From NCBI RefSeq assembly GCF_011759605.1, contig NZ_JAAOYX010000001.1:1975063-2039062 (forward strand): DNA of 64,000 nt, written 5' to 3'. Below the pieces are notes generated by a model that did not search any database, had not been told where the DNA came from, and saw only the letters and a program-made list of their open reading frames with translations. The translations under genes were made by a program, and so were the position numbers. Origin of the DNA: Luteibacter sp. SG786. GTDB taxonomy: Bacteria > Pseudomonadota > Gammaproteobacteria > Xanthomonadales > Rhodanobacteraceae. This document shows positions 18,346 to 27,405 of this stretch, one piece after another (position 1 is the first letter of the stretch; each line of letters begins with the position of its first letter).

Positions 18346-18402
18346 AGGGCCCGGCTAACGTGGCCGGCTCTCACAGCCGGCCTAGCTGGTGTCCCTCAGA
18401 TG

Positions 18403-20223
18403 CTAGAAATCCCGCTTCTTCCGCGGCGGCTTGCCGCCGCCCGGACGGCTGCCGGAGGAAGGGCGGAAATTGCCGCGCGGGCGCGGCGGGGCGCCGCTCT
18501 GCGGCTGCTCCGTGCCGTCCCATTCCCTGATCTTCAGCTGCTGCTGCGCGACCCACACCTTCTTCAGGTGGTTGAAGGTCTCGGCCGGCATACCTTCCGG
18601 CAGGTCGATCAGGCTGTAGTCGTCGCGGATGCTCACGCGGCCGATGAACTTGGCCTCGACACCACCTTCGTTCGCGATGGCGCCCACGATGTTGCCCGGC
18701 TTCACGCCGTGCTCGTGGCCGACCTCGATGCGATAGGTGCGCTTGCCGTTCTCGGTGACGTGCGGACGCGGCTGGCGCATGCCTTCGCGCACCGGACGAC
18801 GGTCGGCGAAGTCGCCACCGTCGCGCGACGGACGCTCGCGGTCGTATTCGCGCGGCGGGCGCTCGGTGTATTCGCGCTTGGCCGGCGGCTCCAGCAGCAG
18901 CGGCTGGTCGCCCTGGGCGATGCGCGCCAGCGCGGCGGCGATCTCGATCGCCGGCACGTTGTGTTCCTGCTCGTACTTTTCCACCAACTGCTGGAACATG
19001 CCGAGGTCGCCGGTGGCGAGCGTGTCGGTGATGCGCTGGTTGAACTTGTTGACGCGCGTGTCGTTCACCGCCTCGATGGTGGGCAGCTGCATCTGTTCGA
19101 TCGGCTGGCGCGTGGCGCGCTCGATCTGGCGAAGCAGGTTGCGCTCGCGCGGCGTGACGAAAAGAATCGCCTCGCCGCTGCGGCCGGCGCGGCCCGTGCG
19201 GCCGATGCGGTGCACGTACGACTCGGTGTCGTGCGGAATGTCGTAATTGAGCACATGGCTGATGCGCTCCACGTCGAGGCCGCGCGCGGCTACGTCGGTG
19301 GCGATCAGGATGTCGAGCTTGCCCGTCTTGAGCTGGTCGATCACGCGTTCGCGCTGGGCCTGGGCGATGTCGCCGTTGATGGCGGCAGCGGCGAAACCGC
19401 GCGCCTGCAGCTTGCTGGCGAGTTCTTCGGTGGCCTGCTTGGTACGCGCGAAGACGATCATCGCGTCGAAGCTCTCGGCCTCGAGGATGCGCGTGAGGGC
19501 GTCGAGCTTGTGCACGCCGCTCACCCACCAGTAACGCTGGCGGATGTTCGCCGCAGTGGTGGTCTTGTTCTTGATCGTGACCTCGGCCGGGTCCTTCAGG
19601 TACGTCTGCGCGATGCGGCGGATCGGTGCCGGCATGGTCGCGGAGAAGAGCGCCACCTGGCGGCCCTCCGGCGTGGCCTGGAGCAGCTTCTCCACGTCGT
19701 CGATGAAGCCCATGCGCAGCATCTCGTCGGCTTCGTCGAGCACCACGAAGCGCAGGCCGGAGAGATCCAGCGTGCCCTTGTCGAGGTGGTCGATGACGCG
19801 GCCGGGCGTGCCCACGATGACCTGCGCGCCGCGCTTCAGGCCCTGCAACTGCGGGCCGTAGCTCTGGCCGCCGTAGATCGGCAGCACCTGGAAGCCGGGC
19901 AGGTAGGTGGCGTACTTCTGGAAGGCCTCGGCCACCTGGATGGCCAACTCGCGCGTGGGGGCGAGCACCAGCGCCTGCGGCTTACCGGGCTTGAGATCGA
20001 TGCGCGAGAGCACCGGCAGCGCGAACGCCGCGGTCTTGCCGGTGCCGGTCTGCGCCTGGCCGATGACGTCGCGGCCTTCGAGCAGCGCCGGAATGGTGGC
20101 GGCCTGGATGGGGGAGGGGGTCTCATAGCCCACCTCGGTCAGCGCGCGCACGACGTTGGCGTCGAGGGCAAGCGCGCTGAAACCGGGCAGGGCCGGAGCG
20201 TTATCGGTATCGGGGGATGACAT
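18403..20223 (-). CDS. deaD: DEAD-box RNA helicase DeaD/CsdA type
   Basis: ATP-dependent RNA helicase of 606 residues that likely helps ribosome assembly and mRNA turnover, especially in the cold. The helicase core has Q motif PSPIQAATIP, Walker A AQTGTGKT, DEAD in VLDEADEML, SAT and HRIGRTGRAG. After the core a DbpA-like RNA-binding domain (around TYRIEVGHEHGVKPGNIVGA) and an Arg/Gly/Pro-rich tail follow, which is the DeaD layout. ATG 20223 starts at MSSPDTDN with AGGTC upstream; a longer open frame continues further but is not supported. The gene ends in the repeat-bearing convergent gap. Confidence 0.93.
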   Translation of the reverse strand: MSSPDTDNAPALPGFSALALDANVVRALTEVGYETPSPIQAATIPALLEGRDVIGQAQTGTGKTAAFALPVLSRIDLKPGKPQALVLAPTRELAIQVAEAFQKYATYLPGFQVLPIYGGQSYGPQLQGLKRGAQVIVGTPGRVIDHLDKGTLDLSGLRFVVLDEADEMLRMGFIDDVEKLLQATPEGRQVALFSATMPAPIRRIAQTYLKDPAEVTIKNKTTTAANIRQRYWWVSGVHKLDALTRILEAESFDAMIVFARTKQATEELASKLQARGFAAAAINGDIAQAQRERVIDQLKTGKLDILIATDVAARGLDVERISHVLNYDIPHDTESYVHRIGRTGRAGRSGEAILFVTPRERNLLRQIERATRQPIEQMQLPTIEAVNDTRVNKFNQRITDTLATGDLGMFQQLVEKYEQEHNVPAIEIAAALARIAQGDQPLLLEPPAKREYTERPPREYDRERPSRDGGDFADRRPVREGMRQPRPHVTENGKRTYRIEVGHEHGVKPGNIVGAIANEGGVEAKFIGRVSIRDDYSLIDLPEGMPAETFNHLKKVWVAQQQLKIREWDGTEQPQSGAPPRPRGNFRPSSGSRPGGGKPPRKKRDF

Positions 20224-20370
20224 GGCGACCTCAGGGAGGGGCGCGGCGGCACGATCGGCGCCGGGCAGTCCCCCTATTGTAGCAGCGATAGGTGCACTTC
20301 GCCGTGGGTCATGGCCACCTGCCGCGTCGGCGCTACACTCCTCGGTCAGCTTCGCGTAAGGAAGAGTCCC

Positions 20371-21219
20371 ATGTCGGCCATCGAGACGGTATCGGAACAG
20401 CGCTGCTTCGGCGGCGTACAAGGGTTTTATTCGCATGCCTCGGAGGCGTGCGGCGGTCCCATGCGCTTCGCCCTGTACCTGCCCCCGGCGGCGGAGCAGG
20501 GGCCGGTGCCGGTGCTCTGGTACCTCGCCGGCCTCACCTGCACGGCGGAAACGTTCACCATCAAGGCCGGCGCACAACGGCTCGCGGCCGAACTCGGGCT
20601 GGCCCTGGCGATGCCGGACACCAGCCCGCGCGACACCGGGCTTCCCGGTGCCACCGGCGACTGGGAGTTCGGGGAAGGCGCGGGGTTCTACCTGGATGCC
20701 ACCGAGGCACCGTGGGATGCGCGATTCCGCATGTACAGCTACGTGGTGGACGAGCTGCCACGCCTGCTCGCCGGACGGTTCCCGCTCGACATGGGGCGGC
20801 AAGGCATCACCGGTCATTCCATGGGCGGACACGGCGCGCTCACGATCGCCCTGCGCAATCCGGGCCGCTTCCGCTCGGTGTCGGCGTTCGCGCCGATCGT
20901 CGCGCCGGCTCGTGTGCCATGGGGCGAGAAGGCCTTCTCGCGCTACCTCGGCGACGATCGCAAGGCGTGGGAGCGCCATGACGCCACGGCGCTCGTTCGC
21001 GCGGGAGCCCGCTTCGACGGCACCATCCTCATCGACCAGGGCGAGGCCGATGGTTTCCTCGTGAGCCAGCTGCAACCGCAGCGCTTCGAGGCGGCCTGCG
21101 AAGACGCGGGTCAACCGCTCGATCTGCGCATGCGCCCGGGCTACGACCACAGCTACTACTTCATCCAGACGTTCGTGGAAGACCACCTCCGCCACCATGC
21201 GAAAGCGCTGGCCGCATGA
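20371..21219 (+). CDS. fghA: S-formylglutathione hydrolase
   Basis: Esterase of 282 residues that hydrolyses S-formylglutathione to formate and glutathione in formaldehyde detoxification. Nucleophile Ser150 lies in TGHSMGGHGAL; Asp of IDQGEADGFL and His of YDHSYYFIQTF complete the triad. LAGLTCTAETFTIKAGAQR is a family signature. GGAAGA precedes the ATG. Its usual partner, glutathione-dependent formaldehyde dehydrogenase (adhC), is not beside it. The acetyltransferase gene overlaps its stop by 4 bases. Confidence 0.93.
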   Translation: MSAIETVSEQRCFGGVQGFYSHASEACGGPMRFALYLPPAAEQGPVPVLWYLAGLTCTAETFTIKAGAQRLAAELGLALAMPDTSPRDTGLPGATGDWEFGEGAGFYLDATEAPWDARFRMYSYVVDELPRLLAGRFPLDMGRQGITGHSMGGHGALTIALRNPGRFRSVSAFAPIVAPARVPWGEKAFSRYLGDDRKAWERHDATALVRAGARFDGTILIDQGEADGFLVSQLQPQRFEAACEDAGQPLDLRMRPGYDHSYYFIQTFVEDHLRHHAKALAA

Positions 21220-21770
21220 GCGAACCGATCCGCATGCGCACCGCGCGCACGGTGATCCGCCTGCTCGACGTGGACGAAGCGGAACTGCTTCGCCGCTATC
21301 GCACTGAGAATCGCGAACACCTGGCGCCGTGGGAGCCGCTGCGCACCGAATCGCATTACTCGCTGGAAGGCTGTCGGCAGGCGATCGAGGCGGGGCTGGA
21401 AGCCGCGCGGGGCGACCGCGGCTATCCGTTCGCGATACTGACGCCCGACGCCACCGCGATGATCGGCACCTTCACCTTCGCCAACGTGGTACGCGGTGTC
21501 TTTCAGGCGTGCCATCTCGGCTATGGCATCGGCGCATCGCACGAAGGCAAGGGCCTCATGTTCGAGGCCCTCGAGGCGGCCGTGCGCTATGCGTTCGGCC
21601 CGCTGGATTTCCACAGGGTGATGGCCAACTACATGCCGCGCAACGAACGCAGCGGACGGCTTCTCGAGCGCCTGGGGTTCGAGAAGGAAGGCTATGCGAA
21701 GCGCTATCTGAAGATCGACGGCCTGTGGGAGGACCACGTCCTCACCGCGAAGATCAGAACGCAGGGCTGA
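21216..21770 (+). CDS. GNAT-family N-acetyltransferase (RimJ/RimL type)
   Basis: Protein of 184 residues with the acetyl-CoA fold used by ribosomal-protein N-terminal acetyltransferases. RTVIRLLDVDEAELL begins the domain, LGYGIGASHEGKGLMFEAL is the acetyl-CoA loop region, and NYMPRNERSGRLLERLGF is the C-terminal RimJ/RimL signature. It starts at ATGA shared with the S-formylglutathione hydrolase stop, so it is translationally coupled. Its 3' end overlaps the convergent DoxX gene by 17 bases. Confidence 0.88.
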   Translation: MSEPIRMRTARTVIRLLDVDEAELLRRYRTENREHLAPWEPLRTESHYSLEGCRQAIEAGLEAARGDRGYPFAILTPDATAMIGTFTFANVVRGVFQACHLGYGIGASHEGKGLMFEALEAAVRYAFGPLDFHRVMANYMPRNERSGRLLERLGFEKEGYAKRYLKIDGLWEDHVLTAKIRTQG

Positions 21771-22191
21771 GCGGCGCGGGCTCGGTATCGGCTCGCTTGC
21801 CGCCAGCGGCGAACATGGCGCGCCATGCGCCGCGCTCTTCCCATGCAAGGAGCAGGTAGATCGCCAGCAGAGGCAGGTGCGGCCCGAGCGTCCGGCCTTC
21901 GGTGACGAAGTGGTAGCCGAAGATGACGACGATGGGGGCCGCGAGCAGGAGCAGCGCGAGCGGCACGAGCCGCGCCGCCATCAACGCCACGCCGGCATAG
22001 ACGAAGAGCACGCCCACCAGGGGCTCGACGAAGCCGCTGGCTTCGAGGCCGGCCATGAAGGCGCGGCCGGCGGCCGTGTGCGGGGCAGGCGGCTGCCAGA
22101 AGGCGAAGATGTGGTTGAGGCCGGAGAAGGCGAAGAACGCGCCGAACACGGTGCGCAGCACGGCGACGCTATAGCGGTGGAGTCGGGACAT
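21754..22191 (-). CDS. DoxX-family membrane protein
   Basis: Small membrane protein of 145 residues with four helices. The first has LRTVFGAFFAFSGLNHIFAFW, a typical DoxX start, and VGVLFVYAGVALMAARL follows. Such proteins occur in many bacteria and have no proven enzymatic activity. ATG 22191 begins at the family-typical lead; a start 33 bases earlier is possible. It is convergent with, and slightly overlaps, the acetyltransferase gene. Confidence 0.82.
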   Translation of the reverse strand: MSRLHRYSVAVLRTVFGAFFAFSGLNHIFAFWQPPAPHTAAGRAFMAGLEASGFVEPLVGVLFVYAGVALMAARLVPLALLLLAAPIVVIFGYHFVTEGRTLGPHLPLLAIYLLLAWEERGAWRAMFAAGGKRADTEPAPLSPAF

Positions 22192-22285
22192 GCGGGGTGG
22201 TACCTGGGTTGGGTGGCCTGCCAACCCGCATGATCCGGATTACCGCATGGGCGGACCATTGCCCATGCGGCTAGGCCATCGGGCC

Positions 22286-23659
22286 TCAGGCCTTGTTCGT
22301 CGCCGGCCCGCGGCGCTGGCGCCGGCGCTTGTGGCTGCCGGTGTTCTCGCCCGTGCCCGCGGCGGAGTGCCCGTGCGGACGATGCGACGGCGGGCGTCCG
22401 CCGCCGTTGCCGCCCTGGCGTGAGCCGCCGGCACCGGGACGGCCCTGGCCACCGCCCTGCTGCGAACGCGGCTGGCGCTGCTGCTGCTTCGGGCGCGGCG
22501 CGCCAGCGTCGAGGCGAAGCGGCGTGCTGGGCTCGTAGCCTTCCACGTTGCGGATCGAGAGGTCGGTCTTCAGCAGGCGGCCGATGTCGCGCAGCAGGCC
22601 CGACTCGTCGTGGCTCACCAGCGAGATGGCCTGGCCTTCGGCGCCCGCGCGGCCGGTGCGGCCGATGCGGTGCACGTAGTCTTCCGCGACCATGGGCAGG
22701 TCGAAGTTGATGACGACCGGGAGCTGGTCGATATCGATACCGCGTGCGGCGATGTCGGTGGCGACCAGCACGGTGATGCGGCCCGTCTTGAAGTCGGACA
22801 GCGCACGCGTGCGGGCGTTCTGGCTCTTGTTGCCGTGGATGGCGGCGGCACGGATGCCGGCCTGTTCCAGATGGCGCACGAGCTTGTCGGCGCCGTGCTT
22901 GGTGCGGCTGAACACCAGCGTCTGGCGACGGCTGTCCTGGGCGAGGATGTGCAGCAGCAGCTCGCGCTTGTTCGCCGCGTCGACCGGGTGCACCACGTGG
23001 GTGACCGTGTTGGCCACGGTGTTGGCCGGCGTGGTGGACACCTCGCGCGGCTCGCGCATGAACTGCTGGGCAAGCGCCTTGATCTCCGGCGCGAACGTGG
23101 CCGAGAACAGCAGCGTCTGGCGCTGGCGCGGCACCGCGGCGAGGATGCGCTTCAGTGCCGGCAGGAAGCCCATGTCGAGCATGCGGTCGGCTTCGTCGAG
23201 CACGAGCACGTCCACCTTGGACAGGTCGACCGAGCGCTGCTGCATGTGGTCGATCAGGCGGCCCGGCGTGGCCACCACGATGTCGACGCCGCGACGCAGC
23301 GCCTGCAGCTGGTTGCCCATGCCCACGCCGCCGAAGATCACGGTGCTGGACAGGCGCACGTACTTGCCGTAATCGCGCAGGTTTTCCTGCACCTGGGCGG
23401 CGAGTTCGCGGGTGGGGGTGAGAATGAGGGCACGGATCGGACGGCGGCTTTCGCCGCGTACCTCGCCGGCAAGGCGATGAAGCAGCGGCAGCGAGAAAGC
23501 GGCGGTCTTGCCGGTGCCCGTCTGCGCGGCAGCCATCAGGTCGTGACCGGCCAGCACCTCGGGTATGGCGGCCGCCTGGATGGGCGTGGGCTTTTCATAG
23601 CCGGCTTCGGACAGCGCGCGCAGCAACGCGGGCGCAAGGCCCAGCGAATCGAAAGACAT
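22286..23659 (-). CDS. rhlE: DEAD-box RNA helicase RhlE type
   Basis: ATP-dependent RNA helicase of 457 residues. Motifs: PTPIQAAAIP, AAQTGTGKTAAF, DEAD in VLDEADRMLD, SAT and HRIGRTGRAG. The C-terminal 100 residues form a Gln/Arg/Gly-rich tail that ends with basic residues, as in RhlE. It starts MSFDSLGL with CAGGAG upstream. About 225 bases between this start and the nearest repeat hold no gene and could be a 5' untranslated leader, which is common for cold-responsive helicases. A second helicase, deaD, lies 2 kb away. Confidence 0.93.
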   Translation of the reverse strand: MSFDSLGLAPALLRALSEAGYEKPTPIQAAAIPEVLAGHDLMAAAQTGTGKTAAFSLPLLHRLAGEVRGESRRPIRALILTPTRELAAQVQENLRDYGKYVRLSSTVIFGGVGMGNQLQALRRGVDIVVATPGRLIDHMQQRSVDLSKVDVLVLDEADRMLDMGFLPALKRILAAVPRQRQTLLFSATFAPEIKALAQQFMREPREVSTTPANTVANTVTHVVHPVDAANKRELLLHILAQDSRRQTLVFSRTKHGADKLVRHLEQAGIRAAAIHGNKSQNARTRALSDFKTGRITVLVATDIAARGIDIDQLPVVINFDLPMVAEDYVHRIGRTGRAGAEGQAISLVSHDESGLLRDIGRLLKTDLSIRNVEGYEPSTPLRLDAGAPRPKQQQRQPRSQQGGGQGRPGAGGSRQGGNGGGRPPSHRPHGHSAAGTGENTGSHKRRRQRRGPATNKA

Positions 23660-23885
23660 GGAAACACTCCTGCGTGACTCGAGCGTTCCCTGGAACCGCG
23701 CTGCGAGTTATGGATTCGGCGGCCGCGAGCCATGACGAAGACAGCAGGCTGGCCGGTGTCGCGCGCGCTTCCGGGGGTGGGGGAACGGGCGGGAAAATCT
23801 CCACGCCGAGGGTCCGCAAGGGAGTCGGAGCGCAGGCACGACCCGCCGAGTATACCTTATTGCGGCGCACAATGTCGGGCTTTGT
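23660..23885. other. Gene-free leader upstream of rhlE
   Basis: No gene was found here. The stretch is GC-rich and precedes rhlE on the minus strand, so it should hold the promoter and a long 5' leader. I see no strong promoter box and no clear terminator. Confidence 0.4.
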
Positions 23886-23966
23886 GTGGGAGCCGCTTCA
23901 GCGGCGACGGGTGCTCGCGGCCAACGGGCCCGCTGCCGCGGGATCGCCGGCATAGCCGGCTCCCAC
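23886..23966 (+). repeat. 81-bp REPIN-like repeat, copy 5
   Basis: Full copy with GCCGCTTCAGCGGC and GCCGGCATAGCCGGC hairpins. It lies between two minus-strand genes, 1 base after the methyltransferase stop and upstream of rhlE, so it is one of the few copies not at a convergent junction. Confidence 0.9.
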
Positions 23967-23967
23967 A

Positions 23968-24627
23968 TCACAGGCGCGAGGCCGTCATCAGCCAGCTGTT
24001 GTACGGCGTGCGCCCGAACAGCGGCTTGAAATCGACGTGGATGCCCCGGGGCTCCAGCACCCCGCGGATGTCGTCCTCGGTCGGGAAATACTGCGCCCCA
24101 CCTGGGATCCAGCCCACCGCCTTGATGAACTTCTCTTCCCAGACCGTGGCCCGGTAGCGCCACGAGCCGTCACGGATCACGTTGCGCAGGATCAGCACGC
24201 CGTCGTCGGCGAGGTGGTCCACGGCAAAGGACAGCAGTTCCGACTGGCGTTCGCGCGGGAGGTAATGCAGCACGTCGAGCATCGCGACGTGTCCACGAAG
24301 GGGCTGCGGGGTCGCCGCGTCTGCCTCGTGCAGAGCGATCTCGTCGCCGAGGCCGGCACGTTCCGCCGCATCGCGGCCCATCGCGATCTTTCGGCTGTCG
24401 TGGTCGAGGCCGAGATAACCGTCGAGGGTATGGCACGCATGCAGGTAATGGCCGAGCAGGCCCAGCCCGCAGCCGATGTCGAGCAGCGGCAGGCGCCGCC
24501 CCTTGATGGCGCGCGCAGTCGCAGCGTAAACGGGGTCGGTGGCCAGCTTGCCGTGGATGTAGATCCGATCGCCGGGTCGGCGAAACCGGGCGGCGATACG
24601 TCGCCGGGTGCGGCTGTCGGGAATCAT
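23968..24627 (-). CDS. SAM-dependent methyltransferase
   Basis: Class I methyltransferase of 219 residues. Motif I LLDIGCGLGLLGHYLHA and GYLGLDHDSRKI show the SAM site; VAMLDVLHYLPRERQ is the catalytic strand region, and LPTEDDI-like sequence follows later. The N-terminus is Arg-rich (SRTRRRIAARFRR). ATG 24627 has GGAG 7 bases upstream. Substrate unknown. It ends at a repeat and is followed by rhlE on the same strand. Confidence 0.83.
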   Translation of the reverse strand: MIPDSRTRRRIAARFRRPGDRIYIHGKLATDPVYAATARAIKGRRLPLLDIGCGLGLLGHYLHACHTLDGYLGLDHDSRKIAMGRDAAERAGLGDEIALHEADAATPQPLRGHVAMLDVLHYLPRERQSELLSFAVDHLADDGVLILRNVIRDGSWRYRATVWEEKFIKAVGWIPGGAQYFPTEDDIRGVLEPRGIHVDFKPLFGRTPYNSWLMTASRL

Positions 24628-24685
24628 GCGGAGCTCCGTCCGTCGGGAGGGCCGGGGCACGGATGCAATGCCCCGGCCCCGGGAC

Positions 24686-24982
24686 TTATCGCTGCGGCTG
24701 CTTGACGTTGGCCTTGTTGATATAGGCGTTGTATTCGCCTTCGTCCACCCGTCCGTCGTGGTTCGTGTCCGCTTCGTTGAAGTGCGCGCGCAGTTCCTTC
24801 AACGCATCCACGTCCTTCGGCACGTCGCCGCGGCGTATGGGCTTGCCGTCGTTGAGGCTGGAGAAAGCAGGGGCGCCGCTGTCGTCGGATTGCGCCTGTG
24901 GCGCGTTTCCTTGCGCAAAAGCGACACCTGCGGAAAGGCTGGCTACGAGTGCGAGTGAAACGATCGAGCGCGAGTACGTCAT
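24686..24982 (-). CDS. Secreted EF-hand protein
   Basis: Exported protein of 98 residues. The signal peptide covers about 1-22 (cleavage after AFA). The C-terminal half holds one canonical calcium-binding loop, DTNHDGRVDEGEY, preceded by a helix (ELRAHFNEA). A partner hand is not visible, so it may bind calcium as a dimer or weakly. GGAGGACTCG precedes the ATG. It is a close family counterpart of the second EF-hand protein at 48.5 kb. Confidence 0.8.
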   Translation of the reverse strand: MTYSRSIVSLALVASLSAGVAFAQGNAPQAQSDDSGAPAFSSLNDGKPIRRGDVPKDVDALKELRAHFNEADTNHDGRVDEGEYNAYINKANVKQPQR

Positions 24983-25104
24983 CGAGTCCTCCGTCTGTCG
25001 TGAGATGGCCAGTGTAACGAGGCCTTGTCGTGGCGCCGTGAGGCGCACGTCGGATAGTAGCGCTGTGCTAGCCTCGGCGCCGCCCGATTGATGAGGAAAT
25101 TCTC

Positions 25105-26361
25105 ATGCCGCTTCCCGCAGCGCTGCGCGAACTGGATCACACGCAGCGGCATACGGTCCTGGCCAGCTTCCTGGGCTGGACGCTGGACGCCTTCGATTAT
25201 TTCCTCCTCACCTTCGTGATCCTCGCCGTGGCGCATGAATTCGGCGTGCCAAAGCAGGACGTCACTTATGGCCTGTTCCTGACGCTGGCGGCCCGCCCGA
25301 TCGGTGCGCTGGTCTTCGGACGCCTGGCCGACCGTTACGGTCGCCGGCCCGTGCTCATGGTCGACATCGTCCTGTTTTCCCTCCTGGAACTCGCATGCGC
25401 CTTCGCGCCGAGTCTGGGCGTGCTGCTCGGCCTGCGTTTCCTGTTCGGCATCGCCATGGGCGGCGAATGGGGCATCGGTGCGTCGCTGGCGATGGAATCG
25501 ATCCCCGCGAAATCGCGCGGTTTCGTCTCCGGCCTTTTGCAGAGCGGCTATCCGTGCGGCTTCTTCCTCGCTGCGCTGGTCAACTGGCTGCTGGTGGACG
25601 CGATCGGATGGCGCGGCCTGTTCGTGGTCGGCGCGCTGCCTGCGTTGCTGGTGCTGTACATCCGGCGCACGGTGCCCGAATCGCCGGTGTGGGAAGGTCG
25701 CCGCCAGCACGCGCGCGAAAGCGTGTTCGTTTCCATGCGCGGTTACTGGAAGCTCTTTGTGTACCTCATGCTGCTGATGGCCGCGTTCAACATGTTCAGC
25801 CATGGGTCGCAGGACATGTATCCCACCTTCATCCAGACCCAGCTGAAGATTCCCGCGGGCTCGGGCACCGCGTTCATGCTCACGGCGCTGCTCAATCTCG
25901 GCGCGCTGGCGGGCGGCCTGGCCTTCGGTTCGCTGTCCGAGAAGATCGGCCGGCGGAAGGCCATCATCATCGCGGCGCTTCTGGCCATTCCGGTGATCCC
26001 GCTATGGACCTACGGCGGCTCGCTGTTGCTGCTGGGCCTGGGCGCGTTCTTCATCCAGGTGATGGTGCAGGGCGCCTGGGGCGTCGTCCCCACGCACCTC
26101 AACGAGCTGGCGCCCGATGCCGTGCGCGGCACGTTGCCGGGCTTCGCCTATCAGATGGGCAACCTCCTGGCGGCCATCACCGCCACCGCGCAGACCTGGC
26201 TGGCCGAGCGGCGGGGCGGCGATTTCGCCTTCGCCATGTCCACCTGGATCGCCGCCGTGGCGGTGCTGCTGGCCCTGCTTACCTGGCTCGGGCCCGAGGC
26301 CCGCGGCGTCGGCTTCGGCCGCGAACGGGCGCCGGGTGACGGCGGGGCCGGCCGCGGCTAA
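25105..26361 (+). CDS. MFS transporter, sialate/lactate:H+ symporter-like
   Basis: Twelve-helix major facilitator of 418 residues in the inner membrane. It starts ELDHTQRHTVLASFLGWTLDAFDYF, which matches the SHS group (NanT and JEN1-like lactate/pyruvate permeases); the loop between helices 2 and 3 has FGRLADRYGRRPVL, and GSLSEKIGRRKA is in the second half. The likely substrates are small carboxylic acids or sialic acid. It is followed 31 bases later by the FKBP gene. A-rich GAGGAAA precedes the start. Confidence 0.85.
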   Translation: MPLPAALRELDHTQRHTVLASFLGWTLDAFDYFLLTFVILAVAHEFGVPKQDVTYGLFLTLAARPIGALVFGRLADRYGRRPVLMVDIVLFSLLELACAFAPSLGVLLGLRFLFGIAMGGEWGIGASLAMESIPAKSRGFVSGLLQSGYPCGFFLAALVNWLLVDAIGWRGLFVVGALPALLVLYIRRTVPESPVWEGRRQHARESVFVSMRGYWKLFVYLMLLMAAFNMFSHGSQDMYPTFIQTQLKIPAGSGTAFMLTALLNLGALAGGLAFGSLSEKIGRRKAIIIAALLAIPVIPLWTYGGSLLLLGLGAFFIQVMVQGAWGVVPTHLNELAPDAVRGTLPGFAYQMGNLLAAITATAQTWLAERRGGDFAFAMSTWIAAVAVLLALLTWLGPEARGVGFGRERAPGDGGAGRG

Positions 26362-26392
26362 AATCCCTCGTTTTCCTTCGGTAGAAACCAAC

Positions 26393-26881
26393 ATGCAGGC
26401 TGGCAAGGGCAAGGTCGTCTCGTTCCATTACTCGCTCACCGTGGACGGCGAGAAGGTCGAAAGCTCGATGGATGGCGGCGAGCCGCTGTGGATCCTGCTC
26501 GGCCACGGCCAGCTGATTCCCGGCCTGGAAGCCGGCCTCGAGGGCAAGTCGGTGGGCGACGTATTCGACGTCGAGATCGCCCCGGAACAGGGCTACGGCC
26601 AGCGCCAGGAAGGCATGACCCAGCGCGTGCCGAAGAAGTACTTCCCGCAGCAGGGCAAGGGCCTGAAGGCCGGCGACACCACCGTCCTTTCGCTGAAGGA
26701 AGGCGGCAGCCGCGTCGTCGTGGTGCAGAAGGTGGGTTCCAGCGTGGTCGACATCGACCTCAACCACCCGATGGCCGGCAAGACCCTGAACTTCCACATC
26801 GACGTGCAGACGGTGCGCGACGCGTCGGAAGAAGAAGTCGCCCACGGCCACGCCCACCCGAACGGCGACGGCGCGCACTGA
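26393..26881 (+). CDS. slyD: SlyD-type FKBP peptidylprolyl isomerase
   Basis: Cytosolic prolyl isomerase and chaperone of 162 residues. The FKBP fold is split by an insert-in-flap domain: KGKVVSFHYSLTVDG, ELEPL-like EPLWILLGHGQLIPGLE, then GYGQRQEGMTQRVPKKYF. The C-terminus DASEEEVAHGHAHPNGDGAH is His-rich, a shorter version of the metal-binding tail of E. coli SlyD, which delivers nickel. No clear Shine-Dalgarno precedes the ATG. The intrinsic terminator at 26902 closes the unit with the MFS gene. Confidence 0.92.
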   Translation: MQAGKGKVVSFHYSLTVDGEKVESSMDGGEPLWILLGHGQLIPGLEAGLEGKSVGDVFDVEIAPEQGYGQRQEGMTQRVPKKYFPQQGKGLKAGDTTVLSLKEGGSRVVVVQKVGSSVVDIDLNHPMAGKTLNFHIDVQTVRDASEEEVAHGHAHPNGDGAH

Positions 26882-26901
26882 GCGCCGTTGGTCGCGAATC
26901 G

Positions 26902-26927
26902 AAAAAGCGCCTTCGGGCGCTTTTTTT
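26902..26927 (+). terminator. Intrinsic terminator after slyD
   Basis: A hairpin AAAGCGCC with a TTCG loop and GGCGCTTT, flanked by an A-run and followed by seven T residues. It closes the MFS-slyD transcription unit. Confidence 0.9.
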
Positions 26928-27021
26928 GGTTCATCGCGGATTACCGGGGGCACAGATGGCTCGGGTCGACGGCCGTGGTTCCCGCGAGCTCGCCCCGGCG
27001 CCCACGAGTTCGGAGTCGCCA

Positions 27022-27044
27022 AAGCGCTATGCATCGTAGCGCTT
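27022..27044. repeat. Isolated hairpin in gene-free stretch
   Basis: Perfect 8-bp stem AAGCGCTA and TAGCGCTT with a 7-base loop, followed by CGCC. It lies 10 bases before the left MITE-like element and may be part of its outer flank. Confidence 0.45.
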
Positions 27045-27053
27045 CGCCTGGGC

Positions 27054-27185
27054 CCTTGGTGCCCACCCTCGCTGCTCAGACAGGTCCTCCGCGTTCGTAT
27101 CGGAAGGCCGCTGGCGCGGCCCATGTGCTTATCGGCCTGCGGCCGCTCACTTGTGCGGAACTCGCCTCGAGGGTGGACACCAAGG
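27054..27185 (+). mobile_element. MITE-like element, left copy
   Basis: A 132-bp element that begins CCTTGGTGCCCACCCTCG and ends CGAGGGTGGACACCAAGG, an 18-bp terminal inverted repeat with one mismatch. Inside are two hairpins: GGCCGC with TGGC loop and GCGGCC at 27106-27121, and CGGCC-TGC-GGCCG at 27133-27145. No ORF is supported. A second copy lies inverted at 27406-27539. Confidence 0.7.
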
Positions 27186-27405
27186 ACCCTCCCGGGCGGT
27201 GCGGGCACGTGACGGGAGAGCTGCAGGCGTCCGAGACGGTGGCCTGCAAGCGCTGCTTCAGGCGAAAGATGCCCGACAAGAGGCAGCCCGGCGTCACGAA
27301 TGGCTTGACCGCCGGCGAGCGAGGCGACGCATTGCTGTACTGCGAATAGCGACTGCTTCTGCCGTGCCGGCTCTCCGGGCACGCTACCTCATGGATCGGG
27401 AGAGT
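27186..27405. other. Gene-free spacer between the inverted elements
   Basis: A 220-bp stretch between the two MITE-like copies. No coding potential that resembles known proteins was seen. It holds a strong hairpin GCCTG-c-AAGC-gct-GCTT-CAGGC at 27242-27263 and a weaker GTGCC/GGCAC pair near 27364-27382. Open frames through it on either strand run across the repeats and look spurious. Confidence 0.5.
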
